64,000 nucleotides of DNA from Tessaracoccus lapidicaptus (GTDB lineage: Bacteria; Actinomycetota; Actinomycetes; Propionibacteriales; Propionibacteriaceae). Positions 36,600-45,809 of this stretch are shown piece by piece (position 1 is the stretch's first letter; the number at the start of each line of letters is the position of its first letter). The notes below the pieces were generated by a model that saw only the letters and a program-made list of their open reading frames with translations, searched no databases and had not been told where the DNA came from. The stretch is taken from positions 1 through 64,000 of the forward strand of contig NZ_MBQD01000023.1 in the NCBI RefSeq assembly GCF_001693815.1, read 5' to 3'. Both the position numbers and the translations under genes were made by a program.

Positions 36600-39500
36600 A
36601 GAGCGACTCCGGATCGGCCCAGGGCGGGGCAGGAGGCGGCGAATGGGCAGTAGCGGCAGCTCGCGCACTCGGTGGCGTCGTAGCGCCCGCCGCGCACGAT
36701 CTCCACGGCGCTGCGGATCCGGTCGTGCACCCACGTGGGCCCGTCCCCAGGATCCTCCGCTGGCAGCCGCGGGCTGTCGTCGATGGACGGCTGGGCCACC
36801 TCGAGCGGCAGGGCCTCGCCACCGCGCAGGAACAGCAGCGCGGGCGGTGCCACGGCCCTGGCGCCGGGGGCGACATCCTCGAACGCGCCCAGTGAGGCCG
36901 CCAGCTGGTACACGCCGAGCTGGGCGTGGTCGACGACGTCGGCCTCCTTGAGCAGCCGGCGCCCCGTCTTGAGGTCGACGATCCGCAGCCGACCGTCCGG
37001 CAGACGTTCCAGCCGGTCGACTGTCCCGTCGAGCTGCACCTCCTGGCCGGCGACCGTGAGGGAGACGCGAAACGGGTGTTCGACCGCCAGCAGGGTGTCG
37101 CGGCTGTGCTCGTGGTAGCGGGCGAAGCGGTCGATGGCCGCCTCGATCTCCGACCGCTCGGACGTGGACAGCCACTCGGCCTCGAAGGGGATGCGGGTCC
37201 ACACCTCGGCCAGCTTCGCCCGCATCCCGGCCGCGTCCAGCCCGTCGACGGCGGCATGCCGCGCGAGGAGGTGGACGACGTCGCCGACGGAGGCGCGGGA
37301 CTGCCGGCCGCTGTCCGCCTTCGCGCGCCTGGACAGGAACCAGCGCCGCGGGCACTCCAGCAGCATCTCCAGGGACGAGCCGGTGATCCGCACGGGCCCG
37401 TCGTCCGGCGAGACGCCGGGGCTCGGCGGATGCAGGCCCCACCAGCCGTCGGGCGCCGCTCCCGGGAACCCCGGCGCGCCGTCGGGCGCCTCCACCTGGG
37501 AGAGGCGCGCCAAGCGGAGCGCCGCGGCGCGACGCAGGCCCGGGCCGGCCGTCTCGTCGGCCAGGGTGCGCCGGAGGTCGCCGACGAGGGAGGCCGTGGA
37601 CAAGAGGTCCCGGGGCCGGCCGTAGACGCGCTCGACGGCGACCCCCAGCTCGTCCAGGAACCGCGACGGTCGCCCGCCCTCCCCCTCGATGCCCTGAACC
37701 GCGCTGACCCGCAGCTCCGACACGGCACGGGAGCACGCCACGTGGAACAACCGCCGTTCCGCCGCCAGCTGGGACGCCTGCCCGGGCGGCGCCAGAGCCT
37801 CCGGACCGATCCGGTCCGGATCCAGCAGCAGGCCGGCGCGGGTGAGCCGCGGCCACGCCCCCTCCTGGACGCCCAGGATCCACACCCGCTCCCACTGCAA
37901 CCCGCGGGTGCGGTGCGCCGTGACCACGCGGACCCCTCGGCCCGTCACCGAGGATTCGCGGCCGGTGTCGGCGGGAATCTCCTGGCCCGCGACCTCGGCG
38001 ATGAACGTGACGGCGCCGGCCTGCCCGCGCATGTCGCCACTGCGGGCAGCCAGGTCGAACAGCTCCACCACAGCGTCCAGGTCCGCATCCGCCCGCCGTG
38101 AGCCGCGCAGCGCCCGCTCTCTCAGCCTCGCGGGCCAGAGGCTGCGGTCCCACAGCAGCCACAGCGCCTCCTGCACCTCACCACTGCCCTCCAGCAGCGA
38201 CGCCGCCTCCGCCAGGAGTCGGCCCAGCCGGCGCGCCGCCGATGCTTCGGGCGTGTCGATCCCGGTCAGGAGGTCGGCGTCGGCCAGGCACCGGGCGGTC
38301 AGGACCGCCGACGTGCCGAGGGCGCGGTGACGGGCCACCAGACTGCGACCGAGCGCCCGCTGCGCCACGCCGTCGAGGCCTGCCAGCGGCGACGACAGCA
38401 GCAGGCGCGCCTCGTCGGCCGCCGGCGCCCCTCCCCTCGCGGCCACGTCCAGCGCGAGGAGCAGCGTGGCGGCGGCGGGCTGCTCGGCCACGGCGATCTC
38501 GTCGCCGGACACCTCGACCGGCACGCCCTGGCGGATGAGCTCGGCGGCGATGCCGCTGAGCTGCGAGCGGCCGGAACGCGTCACGACGACCAGGTCCCCC
38601 CAGTCCAGTCCGTCGACGGTCACCGCCGACCTGATCTCCGCCGCGACGTGGGCCAGTTCGGCGGTGGCGTCGTCGAAGACGCGCGCCGCGACCCGCCCGC
38701 CGGGGCCCGCCGGGAGCGGTGGTGGCGGATCGACCGGGCCGGCGATCCGCGGTTGCAGCGCGCCAAGGGCCGCCGCGACCTCCGTGCGCGCACGGTGGCC
38801 CGCGGCCAGGACGAGGGTGCGCGCGCCCGGCAGCCCGCCTAGGTCCGTGAGGGCGGTGGCGCTGGCGCCGCGGTAGCCGCCGATCCGCTGCCGGGGATCC
38901 CCCAGCGCCAGGAGGGGGAGGCCCGCACGGGCGAGGTCAGTGACGAGGCCGACCTGCGCCGGGTCGAGCTCGTGGGCGTCGTCGACGATCACCGCGTCGA
39001 ATGAGGCCCGCACGGCGTCCGTCACCGCCGAGTCCGTCAGCAGGAGCCGCGTGCGGTACACCAGTTCCGCGTAATCCAGCGTGCCGGAGAAGTCGCCGAC
39101 CGTCAGGTAGCTCTCAAGAAACCTGGCGACGGCGGCGAACAGCTCATCGCCGCCCTCGCGGGCCATGGACTCCAGGGCCTCCGGGTCGAGCGAGAGCTGC
39201 CGCACGCGGGCCAGCACCTCCCTGAGCTGCCGGGCGAAGGCACGCGTCCGCAGCGCCGGCCGCACCGCCTCCGGCCACGCCTCCACCGGCTGCCCGTCCA
39301 GGAGCTCGCGGATCCGCTGCTCCTGCTCGGGGGCCCGCAGCAACCGCCAGCCCTCGTCCTCGTGAGGCAGGAAGCGGCGCAGCAGGCCGAGCGACAGCCC
39401 GTGGACCGTGGTGACCATGGCGCCCGTCTGGGCCCTGTCGACGCGGCGGGTGATGTCCCGGCGCAGCTGCTGAGCGGCCGGCCGCGTATGCGACACCACG

Positions 39501-39685
39501 ATGATCCGCTCGAGCTCGGCGCCACCCCGGACACGTTCGGCGGCGGCCGCCGCCGCGACCGTGGACTTGCCCGTGCCGGGCCCTCCCAGCACGACGCGCA
39601 CGCCGTCGCCGCCCAGCGCGGCCCGCTGTTCGAGGGTCAGAACCGGGGCGACGGCACGGCGCGGCGGCAGGACCCGGAAGTTCAT
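36596..39685 (-). CDS. adnA: AdnA-like helicase-nuclease with iron-sulfur cluster
   Basis: A 1029-residue partner of AdnB. Walker A is GGPGTGKSTVAAAAAAERV and Walker B reads VIVDDAHELDP, less canonical than in AdnB. The late helicase motif is VRVVTAHRTRGLQWERVWI. The C-terminal nuclease carries IVDLKTGRRLL. Four cysteines, one in LLECPRRWFLSRR and three in CASCRYCPFAASC, should ligate a [4Fe-4S] cluster as in AddB and AdnA. The start is ATG 39685 (MNFRVLPPRRA); a longer reading would cross the divergent ligD promoter. Confidence 0.92.
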   Translation of the reverse strand: MNFRVLPPRRAVAPVLTLEQRAALGGDGVRVVLGGPGTGKSTVAAAAAAERVRGGAELERIIVVSHTRPAAQQLRRDITRRVDRAQTGAMVTTVHGLSLGLLRRFLPHEDEGWRLLRAPEQEQRIRELLDGQPVEAWPEAVRPALRTRAFARQLREVLARVRQLSLDPEALESMAREGGDELFAAVARFLESYLTVGDFSGTLDYAELVYRTRLLLTDSAVTDAVRASFDAVIVDDAHELDPAQVGLVTDLARAGLPLLALGDPRQRIGGYRGASATALTDLGGLPGARTLVLAAGHRARTEVAAALGALQPRIAGPVDPPPPLPAGPGGRVAARVFDDATAELAHVAAEIRSAVTVDGLDWGDLVVVTRSGRSQLSGIAAELIRQGVPVEVSGDEIAVAEQPAAATLLLALDVAARGGAPAADEARLLLSSPLAGLDGVAQRALGRSLVARHRALGTSAVLTARCLADADLLTGIDTPEASAARRLGRLLAEAASLLEGSGEVQEALWLLWDRSLWPARLRERALRGSRRADADLDAVVELFDLAARSGDMRGQAGAVTFIAEVAGQEIPADTGRESSVTGRGVRVVTAHRTRGLQWERVWILGVQEGAWPRLTRAGLLLDPDRIGPEALAPPGQASQLAAERRLFHVACSRAVSELRVSAVQGIEGEGGRPSRFLDELGVAVERVYGRPRDLLSTASLVGDLRRTLADETAGPGLRRAAALRLARLSQVEAPDGAPGFPGAAPDGWWGLHPPSPGVSPDDGPVRITGSSLEMLLECPRRWFLSRRAKADSGRQSRASVGDVVHLLARHAAVDGLDAAGMRAKLAEVWTRIPFEAEWLSTSERSEIEAAIDRFARYHEHSRDTLLAVEHPFRVSLTVAGQEVQLDGTVDRLERLPDGRLRIVDLKTGRRLLKEADVVDHAQLGVYQLAASLGAFEDVAPGARAVAPPALLFLRGGEALPLEVAQPSIDDSPRLPAEDPGDGPTWVHDRIRSAVEIVRGGRYDATECASCRYCPFAASCPALGRSGVAL

Positions 39686-39755
39686 GCCCCCATGCAACCA
39701 GCCCGGACCGACATTTTCACGCCCGGTCCATGGCAGGCTGAGGCACGGAGGACGC

Positions 39756-40697
39756 ATGAGTGAACGGATCGCCACCCGGATCGACGGGTTGACGCTCACC
39801 CTGAGCAATCTCGACAAGCCCCTCTTCCCGTCCGGGTTCACCAAGGGGGAACTCATCTCCTACTACGTCGGCGTCGCCGACGCGATGCTCCCGCACCTCC
39901 GGGACCGCGCCGTGACCCGGGTCCGCTGCCCCGACGGCACGGCCGGCCCCTCCTTCTACGAGAAGAACGTGCCCCCCGGCGCCCCCGACTGGGTCGACAC
40001 CGTGGACGTGGCCACGTCGGCCGGCACCGTCACCTACGTGACTGCCCACCGCACGGCCGACCTCGTGTGGCTCGCGAACCTCGCCGCGGTCGAGCTGCAC
40101 ACCCCGCAGTGGCTCATCCACGACGCCACCGACTCTCCCGACGGGCTGCTGCTCTCCGGCGAGCACGAGCCCCGCGCCACCACGTTGATCGTGGACCTGG
40201 ATCCGGGTCCGGGGATCACGCCCGCAGACTCCGCCAGGGCCGCGATCAGAGCCGCGACGGTGCTGGCCGAGGTGGGCCTCGTGGCGCATCCCAAGACGTC
40301 GGGCAACAAGGGCATCCAGCTGACCGTGCCCATCCAGCCCACCCCCGCGAGCGTCGTGCACGCGTTCGCCACCGCCCTCGCCCAGCACCTGGCCCGCAGC
40401 CACCCCTCGATGTACGTCGCGACGATGAGCAAGGAGGCCCGTGCCAACCTGGTCTTCGTCGACTACGGGCAGAACCTCGCGGCGCGCAACACGGTGACGG
40501 CGTATTCGGTGCGCGGCCTGGATGAGCCGTCGGTGGCGACGCCGCTGACCTGGGACGAGGTGGCCGCGCTGCGTCCCGATTCGGTGCTGCGCACCAGTCC
40601 CACGCAGGCGCTGGACCGGGTCCAGCGCCTGGGAGATCTGTGGGCGGCGACGCTGCCGACGGCCGCCTCACCGTCGCTGCCGTCCCCCGACTTCTGA
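39756..40697 (+). CDS. LigD-type NHEJ polymerase/primase domain protein
   Basis: A 313-residue stand-alone polymerase of the archaeo-eukaryotic primase fold, equivalent to the POL domain of LigD. Motifs include the N-terminal LTLSNLDKPLFPSGFTKGEL, the 5'-phosphate and metal region LIVDLDPGPG (catalytic DxD), PKTSGNKGIQLTVPI, and EARANLVFVDYGQN. No ligase or nuclease domain is attached. It fills gaps with ribonucleotides during Ku-dependent end joining. It is divergent from adnA and five kilobases from the Ku gene. ATG 39756 has GGAGGA upstream. Confidence 0.92.
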   Translation: MSERIATRIDGLTLTLSNLDKPLFPSGFTKGELISYYVGVADAMLPHLRDRAVTRVRCPDGTAGPSFYEKNVPPGAPDWVDTVDVATSAGTVTYVTAHRTADLVWLANLAAVELHTPQWLIHDATDSPDGLLLSGEHEPRATTLIVDLDPGPGITPADSARAAIRAATVLAEVGLVAHPKTSGNKGIQLTVPIQPTPASVVHAFATALAQHLARSHPSMYVATMSKEARANLVFVDYGQNLAARNTVTAYSVRGLDEPSVATPLTWDEVAALRPDSVLRTSPTQALDRVQRLGDLWAATLPTAASPSLPSPDF

Positions 40698-40729
40698 CAC
40701 TATGGGGGCAGTCGTCACCGGGAGGATGC

Positions 40730-41518
40730 ATGGAGCTCACGCCCGAGCGCTCTGAACGCTCGCACTACGTCCGGGTCCCCGCGGACTGGATCGCGGGGTG
40801 CAGCGATGCGGGGCGCCGGCACGACGTGAACCAGGACGCGCTGTCGCTCGCGGTGCGCGAGACCCCGCCGCAGGCGGCCGTGCTCGCCGTGGCCGACGGC
40901 GTGAGCACCACCCCCGGATCGGACCGGGCCTCCCTCGTGGCCGCGCAGACGGCCGTGGATTCGCTCATCACCTCACTGCGCGCGGGGACCGACCCGGGCG
41001 CCGCCCTCGGAGCAGCCTTCGACGCCGCGAATGACGCCGTCCACGCCGAAGCCGAGGATCCCGCGGCCTGCACGTTGATCGTCGCCGTCATCGAGGACGG
41101 TCTCGTCACCGTCGGGAACGTCGGCGACTCCCGCGCCTACCTGGTGTCCGACGACGGCACCGCGGCGTTGCTCAGCACTGACGACTCCATGGCACAGGCG
41201 CGGATCATGCTCGGCATGTCCCGCGACGACGCGGAGCAGTCCGCGCAGGCCCACGCGATCACCAAGTGGCTGGGCCGCCAGGCGACCGACACCGTCCCGT
41301 CGGTCACCTCGGCCTCCGTTCGCCGGCCGGGATGGCTGCTGCTGTGTTCCGACGGGTTGTGGAACTATGCGAGCGACCCGGCCGACATGGGGCGGCTCCT
41401 GCTGGACCGCGCCACCGCCGCCCCGGAGCCCGGCGATCTGGCCGAGAGCCTGGTCGACTGGGCCAACGAGCAGGGCGGCAAGGACAACATCACGGTCGCC
41501 CTCGCCCGCGTGTCCTGA
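40730..41518 (+). CDS. PP2C-family serine/threonine phosphatase
   Basis: A 262-residue metal-dependent phosphatase. Motifs are GCSDAGRRHDVNQDA (first metal aspartates), AVADGVSTTPGSD, GNVGDSRAYLVSDD, LLCSDGLWNYAS and GGKDNITVALARV. No membrane or sensor domain is attached, so it is a cytoplasmic enzyme. Its substrate is unknown; an FHA or kinase partner is not in view. ATG 40730 has GGGAGGA upstream. It lies 32 bases after the polymerase gene and may be co-transcribed. Confidence 0.92.
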   Translation: MELTPERSERSHYVRVPADWIAGCSDAGRRHDVNQDALSLAVRETPPQAAVLAVADGVSTTPGSDRASLVAAQTAVDSLITSLRAGTDPGAALGAAFDAANDAVHAEAEDPAACTLIVAVIEDGLVTVGNVGDSRAYLVSDDGTAALLSTDDSMAQARIMLGMSRDDAEQSAQAHAITKWLGRQATDTVPSVTSASVRRPGWLLLCSDGLWNYASDPADMGRLLLDRATAAPEPGDLAESLVDWANEQGGKDNITVALARVS

Positions 41519-41536
41519 CCTCTTGCCCGCGCTGGC

Positions 41537-41542
41537 TAGAGT
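41537..41542 (+). promoter_or_regulatory. leaderless -10 element of the DUF3107 gene
   Basis: TAGAGT is followed by seven bases and ATG 41550. Confidence 0.62.
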
Positions 41543-41549
41543 GTCTCCC

Positions 41550-41774
41550 ATGGAAGTCAAGATCGGCATCACCGACGTGCCCCGCGAGGTCACCATCGAC
41601 ACCACCGTCCCGGCGGACGAGATCGCCGACCGCGTGCGGGACGCCGTCGCGAACGCCTCGCTGTTCGAGCTCGTCGACGAGAAGGGCCGCCGGGTCCTCA
41701 TTCCCGGCGCTCGGATCGCGTACCTGGATCTCGGCTCCCCCACCACACGGACGGTGGGTTTCGGGGCGGTCTGA
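41550..41774 (+). CDS. DUF3107 family protein
   Basis: A 74-residue protein of the DUF3107 family (mycobacterial TB9.4 type). It reads MEVKIGITDVPREVTIDTTV and ends LGSPTTRTVGFGAV. The function is unknown; the fold looks like a small beta-rich ATP-synthase-epsilon-like domain. The start is fixed by the leaderless promoter. It is conserved beside the DEAD-box helicase gene, as here. Confidence 0.9.
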   Translation: MEVKIGITDVPREVTIDTTVPADEIADRVRDAVANASLFELVDEKGRRVLIPGARIAYLDLGSPTTRTVGFGAV

Positions 41775-41856
41775 CGCTCGTGAGGTAGGCTGGTGGCCTG
41801 CGGGCAGCAATGGCCCCGCCTCCGGCGCGCCAACCGCGCCGTGAGTTCGTCCCAGA

Positions 41857-43308
41857 TTGGGGAGAACCCTGAGCGACAACGAGCAGCCGGTCGACGACAC
41901 CTTCGCCGACCTCGGCATTCACGACTCCATCACCTCCGCCCTCGCGGAGGTCGGCATCGTCCATCCCTTCGCCATCCAGGCACTGGCCGTACCGCTGGCC
42001 ATCTCCGGCGTCGACCTCATCGGCCAGGCCCGGACCGGCACCGGCAAGACGCTGGCCTTCGGCGTCAGCCTCCTGCACCGGATGGTGACCATCTCGGGCG
42101 GCGAGAAGCCCGCGCACGGGCGCCCCCGCGCCCTGGTCGTGTGCCCCACCCGAGAGCTGGCCCTGCAGGTCGGCCGCGACCTCGACGTCGCCGGCAAGCA
42201 CCTGAAGATGCGCGTACTGACCATCTACGGCGGCACCGGGTACGACGAGCAGCTGGGCGCCCTCGAGTCAGGCATCGACATCGCCGTCGGCACGCCCGGG
42301 CGACTGCTCGACCTCGCCGACCGCGGCGCGCTCGACCTGTCGCAGATCCAGGTGCTGGTCCTCGACGAGGCCGACGAGATGCTCGACCTCGGGTTCCTGC
42401 CCGACATCGAACGACTGCTGCGCAAGACGCCGCAGGACCGGCAGACCATGCTGTTCTCCGCCACGATGCCGGCCCCGATCCTCACGCTCGCCCGCGCCAC
42501 GCTCAACCGGCCCGTCAACATCCGTGCCGAGGGCCACGACGCCCAGATGACCGTGCCGGACATCGACCAGTACGTGTACCAGGCGCACGACCTCGACAAG
42601 CCGGAGATGGTCGCCCGCATCCTGCAGGGCCGCCAGACCACCAAGGTCATGGTGTTCTGCCGGACCAAGCGCGCCGCGCAGCGCCTCACCGACGACCTGG
42701 TCGACCGCGGGTTCGCCGCCGCCGCCATCCACGGCGACCTCAACCAGCAGGCCCGTGAGCGCAGCCTCAAGAAGTTCCGCGCCGGCACCATCTCCGTGCT
42801 CGTGGCGACCGACGTCGCGGCCCGCGGCATCGACATCAGCGGCGTGAGCCACGTCATCAACTACGAGTGCCCGGACACGGATGCCACCTACGTGCACCGC
42901 ATCGGCCGCACCGGGCGTGCGGGGAACTCCGGCGTCGCCGTCACCTTCGTCGACTGGTCCGATCTGCATCGCTGGAAGCTCATCGACCAGGCGTTGAAGC
43001 TCGAGATGCCCGCCCCCGCCGAGACCTACTCGTCGTCACCGCACCTGTACGCGGACCACGACATCCCCGAGGGCACGAAGGGACGTCTTCCCGGCGCGAT
43101 CGCCGCGCGGGAGAAGGCCGTCGAAGCCAAGCACGCCCCGGCCGAAGGCCGGCGGCGCAGGACGCGCCGCTCGACCGAACCTGCCGGGGATCACCCCGCC
43201 GCTGACAAGGCGCCCGAGGTTGAGAGCAAGCCGCGGCGCCGGCGGCGCCGCACCCGCGGCGGGGTCGAGGTCCAGCCGGGCGCCCCGGCCAACGAGACCG
43301 GTCAGTAG
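41857..43308 (+). CDS. DEAD-box RNA helicase with basic tail
   Basis: A helicase of up to 483 residues with Q motif (FADLGIHDSI to HPFAIQALAVP), motif I ARTGTGKTL, motif II VLDEADEML, motif III FSATMP, and motif VI HRIGRTGRAG. The C-terminal tail is rich in arginine ([19 protein letters not shown]), as in RhlE-type enzymes acting on ribosomes or mRNA decay. The start is unusual: a TGA at 41842 closes the frame, leaving TTG 41857 or CTG 41869. CTG has GGGGAG upstream and gives an N-terminus like relatives (SDNEQPVDDTFADL). Confidence 0.93.
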   Translation: MGRTLSDNEQPVDDTFADLGIHDSITSALAEVGIVHPFAIQALAVPLAISGVDLIGQARTGTGKTLAFGVSLLHRMVTISGGEKPAHGRPRALVVCPTRELALQVGRDLDVAGKHLKMRVLTIYGGTGYDEQLGALESGIDIAVGTPGRLLDLADRGALDLSQIQVLVLDEADEMLDLGFLPDIERLLRKTPQDRQTMLFSATMPAPILTLARATLNRPVNIRAEGHDAQMTVPDIDQYVYQAHDLDKPEMVARILQGRQTTKVMVFCRTKRAAQRLTDDLVDRGFAAAAIHGDLNQQARERSLKKFRAGTISVLVATDVAARGIDISGVSHVINYECPDTDATYVHRIGRTGRAGNSGVAVTFVDWSDLHRWKLIDQALKLEMPAPAETYSSSPHLYADHDIPEGTKGRLPGAIAAREKAVEAKHAPAEGRRRRTRRSTEPAGDHPAADKAPEVESKPRRRRRRTRGGVEVQPGAPANETGQ

Positions 43309-44390
43309 ACCATCCGCATGGCCCCGCGCACCTCGTCGAGGGTGGCGTCGGCGACCTCGTTCGCGCGACGGTTGCCGTCCGCCAGGACCTGCTCGAGGTA
43401 GCCGGGGTCTGCGGCGAGCTCGGCCCGGCGGGCCCGGATCGGCGCGAAGTAGTCGTTGACGGCGGCGGTGACCAGCTTCTTCAGGCCGCCGCCTCCCCCG
43501 TCGCCGATCTCCTCGGCGACGTCGACGGGCTCGCGGTCGAGGCAGAGGGCGGCCAGGTTGACGAGGTTCGAGACCTCCGGCCGGTTGACCGGGTCGTAGG
43601 TGATGTGACGGTCCGAGTCCGTCACCGCACGCTTGAGCAGCTTGGCGGTCTCGTCCGCGGTCATCCCCAGCTCGATGGTGTTGCCCTTGGACTTGGACAT
43701 CTTGGTGCCGTCGAGACCGAGCACCGTCCCGGACCGGCTGAGCAGCGCCTGGGGGGCGGGGAACACGGGGCGGTCGTCGTCGACGCGGCCGTACCGCTCG
43801 TCGAACCGGCGGGCGATGACACGCGCCTGCTCGAGGTGCGGCAGCTGATCCTTGCCGACGGGGACGAGGTTCGCCTTGCAGAACAGGATGTCTGCCGCCT
43901 GATGGACCGGATAGGTCAGCATCAGGCCCGACATCGGCCGGTCGCCCGTGTCGTCGAGCTCGGACTTCACCGTCGGGTTGCGCCGGAGTTCGGCGTCCGT
44001 GACGATCGACAGGAACGGCAGCATCAGCTGGTTCAGGGCGGGCACCTGCGAGTGGGTGAAGATCGTCACCTCGGACGGGTCGAGGCCCACGGCGAGGTAG
44101 TCGGTGAGCAGGGAGTAGACCCGCTCACGGATGGGGCCGACCCCGTCCCGGTCCGTGATGACCTGGTAGTCCGCGATGACGACGAAGGTCTCCACGCCGA
44201 GCGTGGCCAGCCGGACCCGGTTCTGCAGCGAGCCGAAGTAGTGGCCGATGTGCAGGTTCCCCGTCGGCCGGTCGCCCGTGAGGATCCGGAACCGCGCCGG
44301 ATCCGTCAGCAGCTGCGCCTCGATCTCCCGGCTGCGTTCGGTCGCGCGCGTGAGGGTGGCCTCGGGGTCGAAGGTGTCGTCGTGCGACAT
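43302..44390 (-). CDS. trpS: tryptophanyl-tRNA synthetase
   Basis: A 362-residue class I synthetase charging tRNA-Trp. The signatures are GNLHIGHYFG (HIGH) and KMSKSKGNTIEL (KMSKS), with GDRPMSGLMLTYPVHQAADIL and VPVGKDQLPHLEQAR in the tryptophan- and AMP-binding region. An N-terminal extension of about 35 residues precedes the catalytic core. The stop overlaps the convergent helicase by seven bases. TAGGCA lies 11 bases before the ATG, so the leader is probably very short. Confidence 0.96.
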   Translation of the reverse strand: MSHDDTFDPEATLTRATERSREIEAQLLTDPARFRILTGDRPTGNLHIGHYFGSLQNRVRLATLGVETFVVIADYQVITDRDGVGPIRERVYSLLTDYLAVGLDPSEVTIFTHSQVPALNQLMLPFLSIVTDAELRRNPTVKSELDDTGDRPMSGLMLTYPVHQAADILFCKANLVPVGKDQLPHLEQARVIARRFDERYGRVDDDRPVFPAPQALLSRSGTVLGLDGTKMSKSKGNTIELGMTADETAKLLKRAVTDSDRHITYDPVNRPEVSNLVNLAALCLDREPVDVAEEIGDGGGGGLKKLVTAAVNDYFAPIRARRAELAADPGYLEQVLADGNRRANEVADATLDEVRGAMRMVY

Positions 44391-44442
44391 GGGTGGAAAC
44401 CTGCCTAGGGTCGATCCGACTGGGTCCGCTCAGCCTAGCGCC

Positions 44443-45294
44443 CTAGACGACGCCGCCTCGACGCCGGATCCGCGCCACCAGGTCGCGGTAGGCGGACGCG
44501 CGGGTGAGGTTGACGGCCAGCGGATTGCGCTTCTTGCCGAGCCCGTGATAATCGCTCGACCCGGTCCTGATCAGCCCGAGCCGGGCGCCCATCTCGAACA
44601 GCAGTGATCGCGTCTCGTCGTCGTGATCCGGGTGCTCGACCTCGATCCCCTCGAGTCCGTGGTCCCGGACGAGTGATTCGATGTAGGGCGCCGTCAACAC
44701 GGCCCTGCCCTCGCGGCCCCAGGGGTGCGCGAGGACTGCGACCCCCTTCGCGGCGTGCACGAGGTCGATGGCCCGCTCGAGCTGGCAGGCGTACCGGTGC
44801 ACATAGCCGGGCCTGCCCTCCGCGATCCACAGCGCGAAGGCCTCGTCGCGGTCGCGCACATAACCCTTGGCCACCATGGCGTCGGCGACGTGGGGCCGAC
44901 CGATGGCGGGGGCACCGTTGGCGGCCGCCATCACCTCGTCCACCGTCAGCGGCATCCCGGCCGCCGTGAGGCGCGCCACCATGGCCGGGAGTCGCTCGGT
45001 GCGACCGACCCGGATCCGGACGAGTTCGGCGTTGAGGTCGCGGTCGAACGGGTCGCATCCATAGCCCAGCAGGTGGACCGACGACCCCGTCTGCTCCGTC
45101 GAGATCTCGATGCCGCTCAGGACCTTGACCCCGATGCGCTTGCCGGCCTCCTGCGCTTCGGCAACGCCGCCGAAGGTGTCGTGGTCGGTCAGCGCGATGA
45201 CGTCGAGTCCGGCCGCGTGCGCCTTCATGACCAGGCTCGTCGGGGTATCGGTCCCGTCACTGACCCTGGAATGGGTGTGCAGGTCGATCTTCAT
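44443..45294 (-). CDS. PHP-domain phosphatase
   Basis: A 283-residue PHP-domain metalloenzyme. Metal ligands appear in IDLHTHSRVSDGT, LTDHDTFGGV, LSGIEIST, VLAHPWGREG, IEVEHPDHDDE and SSDYHG. Relatives are 3',5'-nucleoside bisphosphate phosphatases and RNase AM (YciV). The specific substrate cannot be told. The ATG is six bases downstream of a TAGGAT leaderless promoter, back-to-back with the DUF2505 promoter. Confidence 0.9.
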   Translation of the reverse strand: MKIDLHTHSRVSDGTDTPTSLVMKAHAAGLDVIALTDHDTFGGVAEAQEAGKRIGVKVLSGIEISTEQTGSSVHLLGYGCDPFDRDLNAELVRIRVGRTERLPAMVARLTAAGMPLTVDEVMAAANGAPAIGRPHVADAMVAKGYVRDRDEAFALWIAEGRPGYVHRYACQLERAIDLVHAAKGVAVLAHPWGREGRAVLTAPYIESLVRDHGLEGIEVEHPDHDDETRSLLFEMGARLGLIRTGSSDYHGLGKKRNPLAVNLTRASAYRDLVARIRRRGGVV

Positions 45295-45300
45295 GCGGTC

Positions 45301-45306
45301 ATCCTA
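45301..45306 (-). promoter_or_regulatory. leaderless -10 element of the PHP gene
   Basis: TAGGAT on the minus strand, six bases before ATG 45294. Confidence 0.62.
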
Positions 45307-45325
45307 GGGTCCCGGTGGGGGCGGC

Positions 45326-45331
45326 TACGCT
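45326..45331 (+). promoter_or_regulatory. leaderless -10 element of the DUF2505 gene
   Basis: TACGCT is followed by seven bases and ATG 45339. The divergent PHP -10 element lies only 19 bases away. Confidence 0.6.
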
Positions 45332-45338
45332 GGCGGTC

Positions 45339-45809
45339 ATGGATTTCGCGTACACGCACCAGTACCCCGCCGAGCCCGCCGCGGTCGTGGCCTTGCTGCG
45401 CAACAGGGAGTTCATCGACGACGTGGCCCGGCACGCCGGTGCCATCACGCACGAGGTGAGCATCGAGCCGGACGCCACGCGGCTCGAGATGAAGCTGCCC
45501 GTGCCCGGCAGCCTCACCGCCTTCGTCGGCCAGGCCGTGTCGCTGACCCAGGTCTTCCGGTTCGGCGCTCCGGCCGCCGACGGCAGCGTGCGGGGCACCG
45601 TCGACGTCGACGTCCCCGGACTCCCCATCGACGTCAACGCCGACGCGCTCCTCACCCCGGAGGGCGCCACCACCCGCGGCTCCTACACCGGCGACCTGCG
45701 GGTCCGCATCCCCCTGGTCGGCAAGAAGGTCGAGTCCAACATCGAGCCGTTCATCCGGGAGGCGTTCGCGGGCCTGGAGCGTCGGGCCGCCGAGTGGCTC
45801 GGCCGCTAG
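45339..45809 (+). CDS. DUF2505 family protein
   Basis: A 156-residue protein of the actinobacterial DUF2505 family, likely with a START/SRPBCC lipid-binding-like fold: FAYTHQYPAEPAAVVALLRNREF at the N-terminus and NIEPFIREAFAGLERRAAEW at the C-terminus. The ligand and role are unknown. A leaderless promoter sets ATG 45339, excluding an in-frame ATG eight codons upstream. The stop shares CTAG with the convergent Ku gene. Confidence 0.88.
   Translation: MDFAYTHQYPAEPAAVVALLRNREFIDDVARHAGAITHEVSIEPDATRLEMKLPVPGSLTAFVGQAVSLTQVFRFGAPAADGSVRGTVDVDVPGLPIDVNADALLTPEGATTRGSYTGDLRVRIPLVGKKVESNIEPFIREAFAGLERRAAEWLGR

Noticed and set aside
40701-40706. TATGGG as a leaderless -10 box for the PP2C gene
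   Set aside because: The start codon is 24 bases away and has a good Shine-Dalgarno sequence, so it does not fit the pattern.
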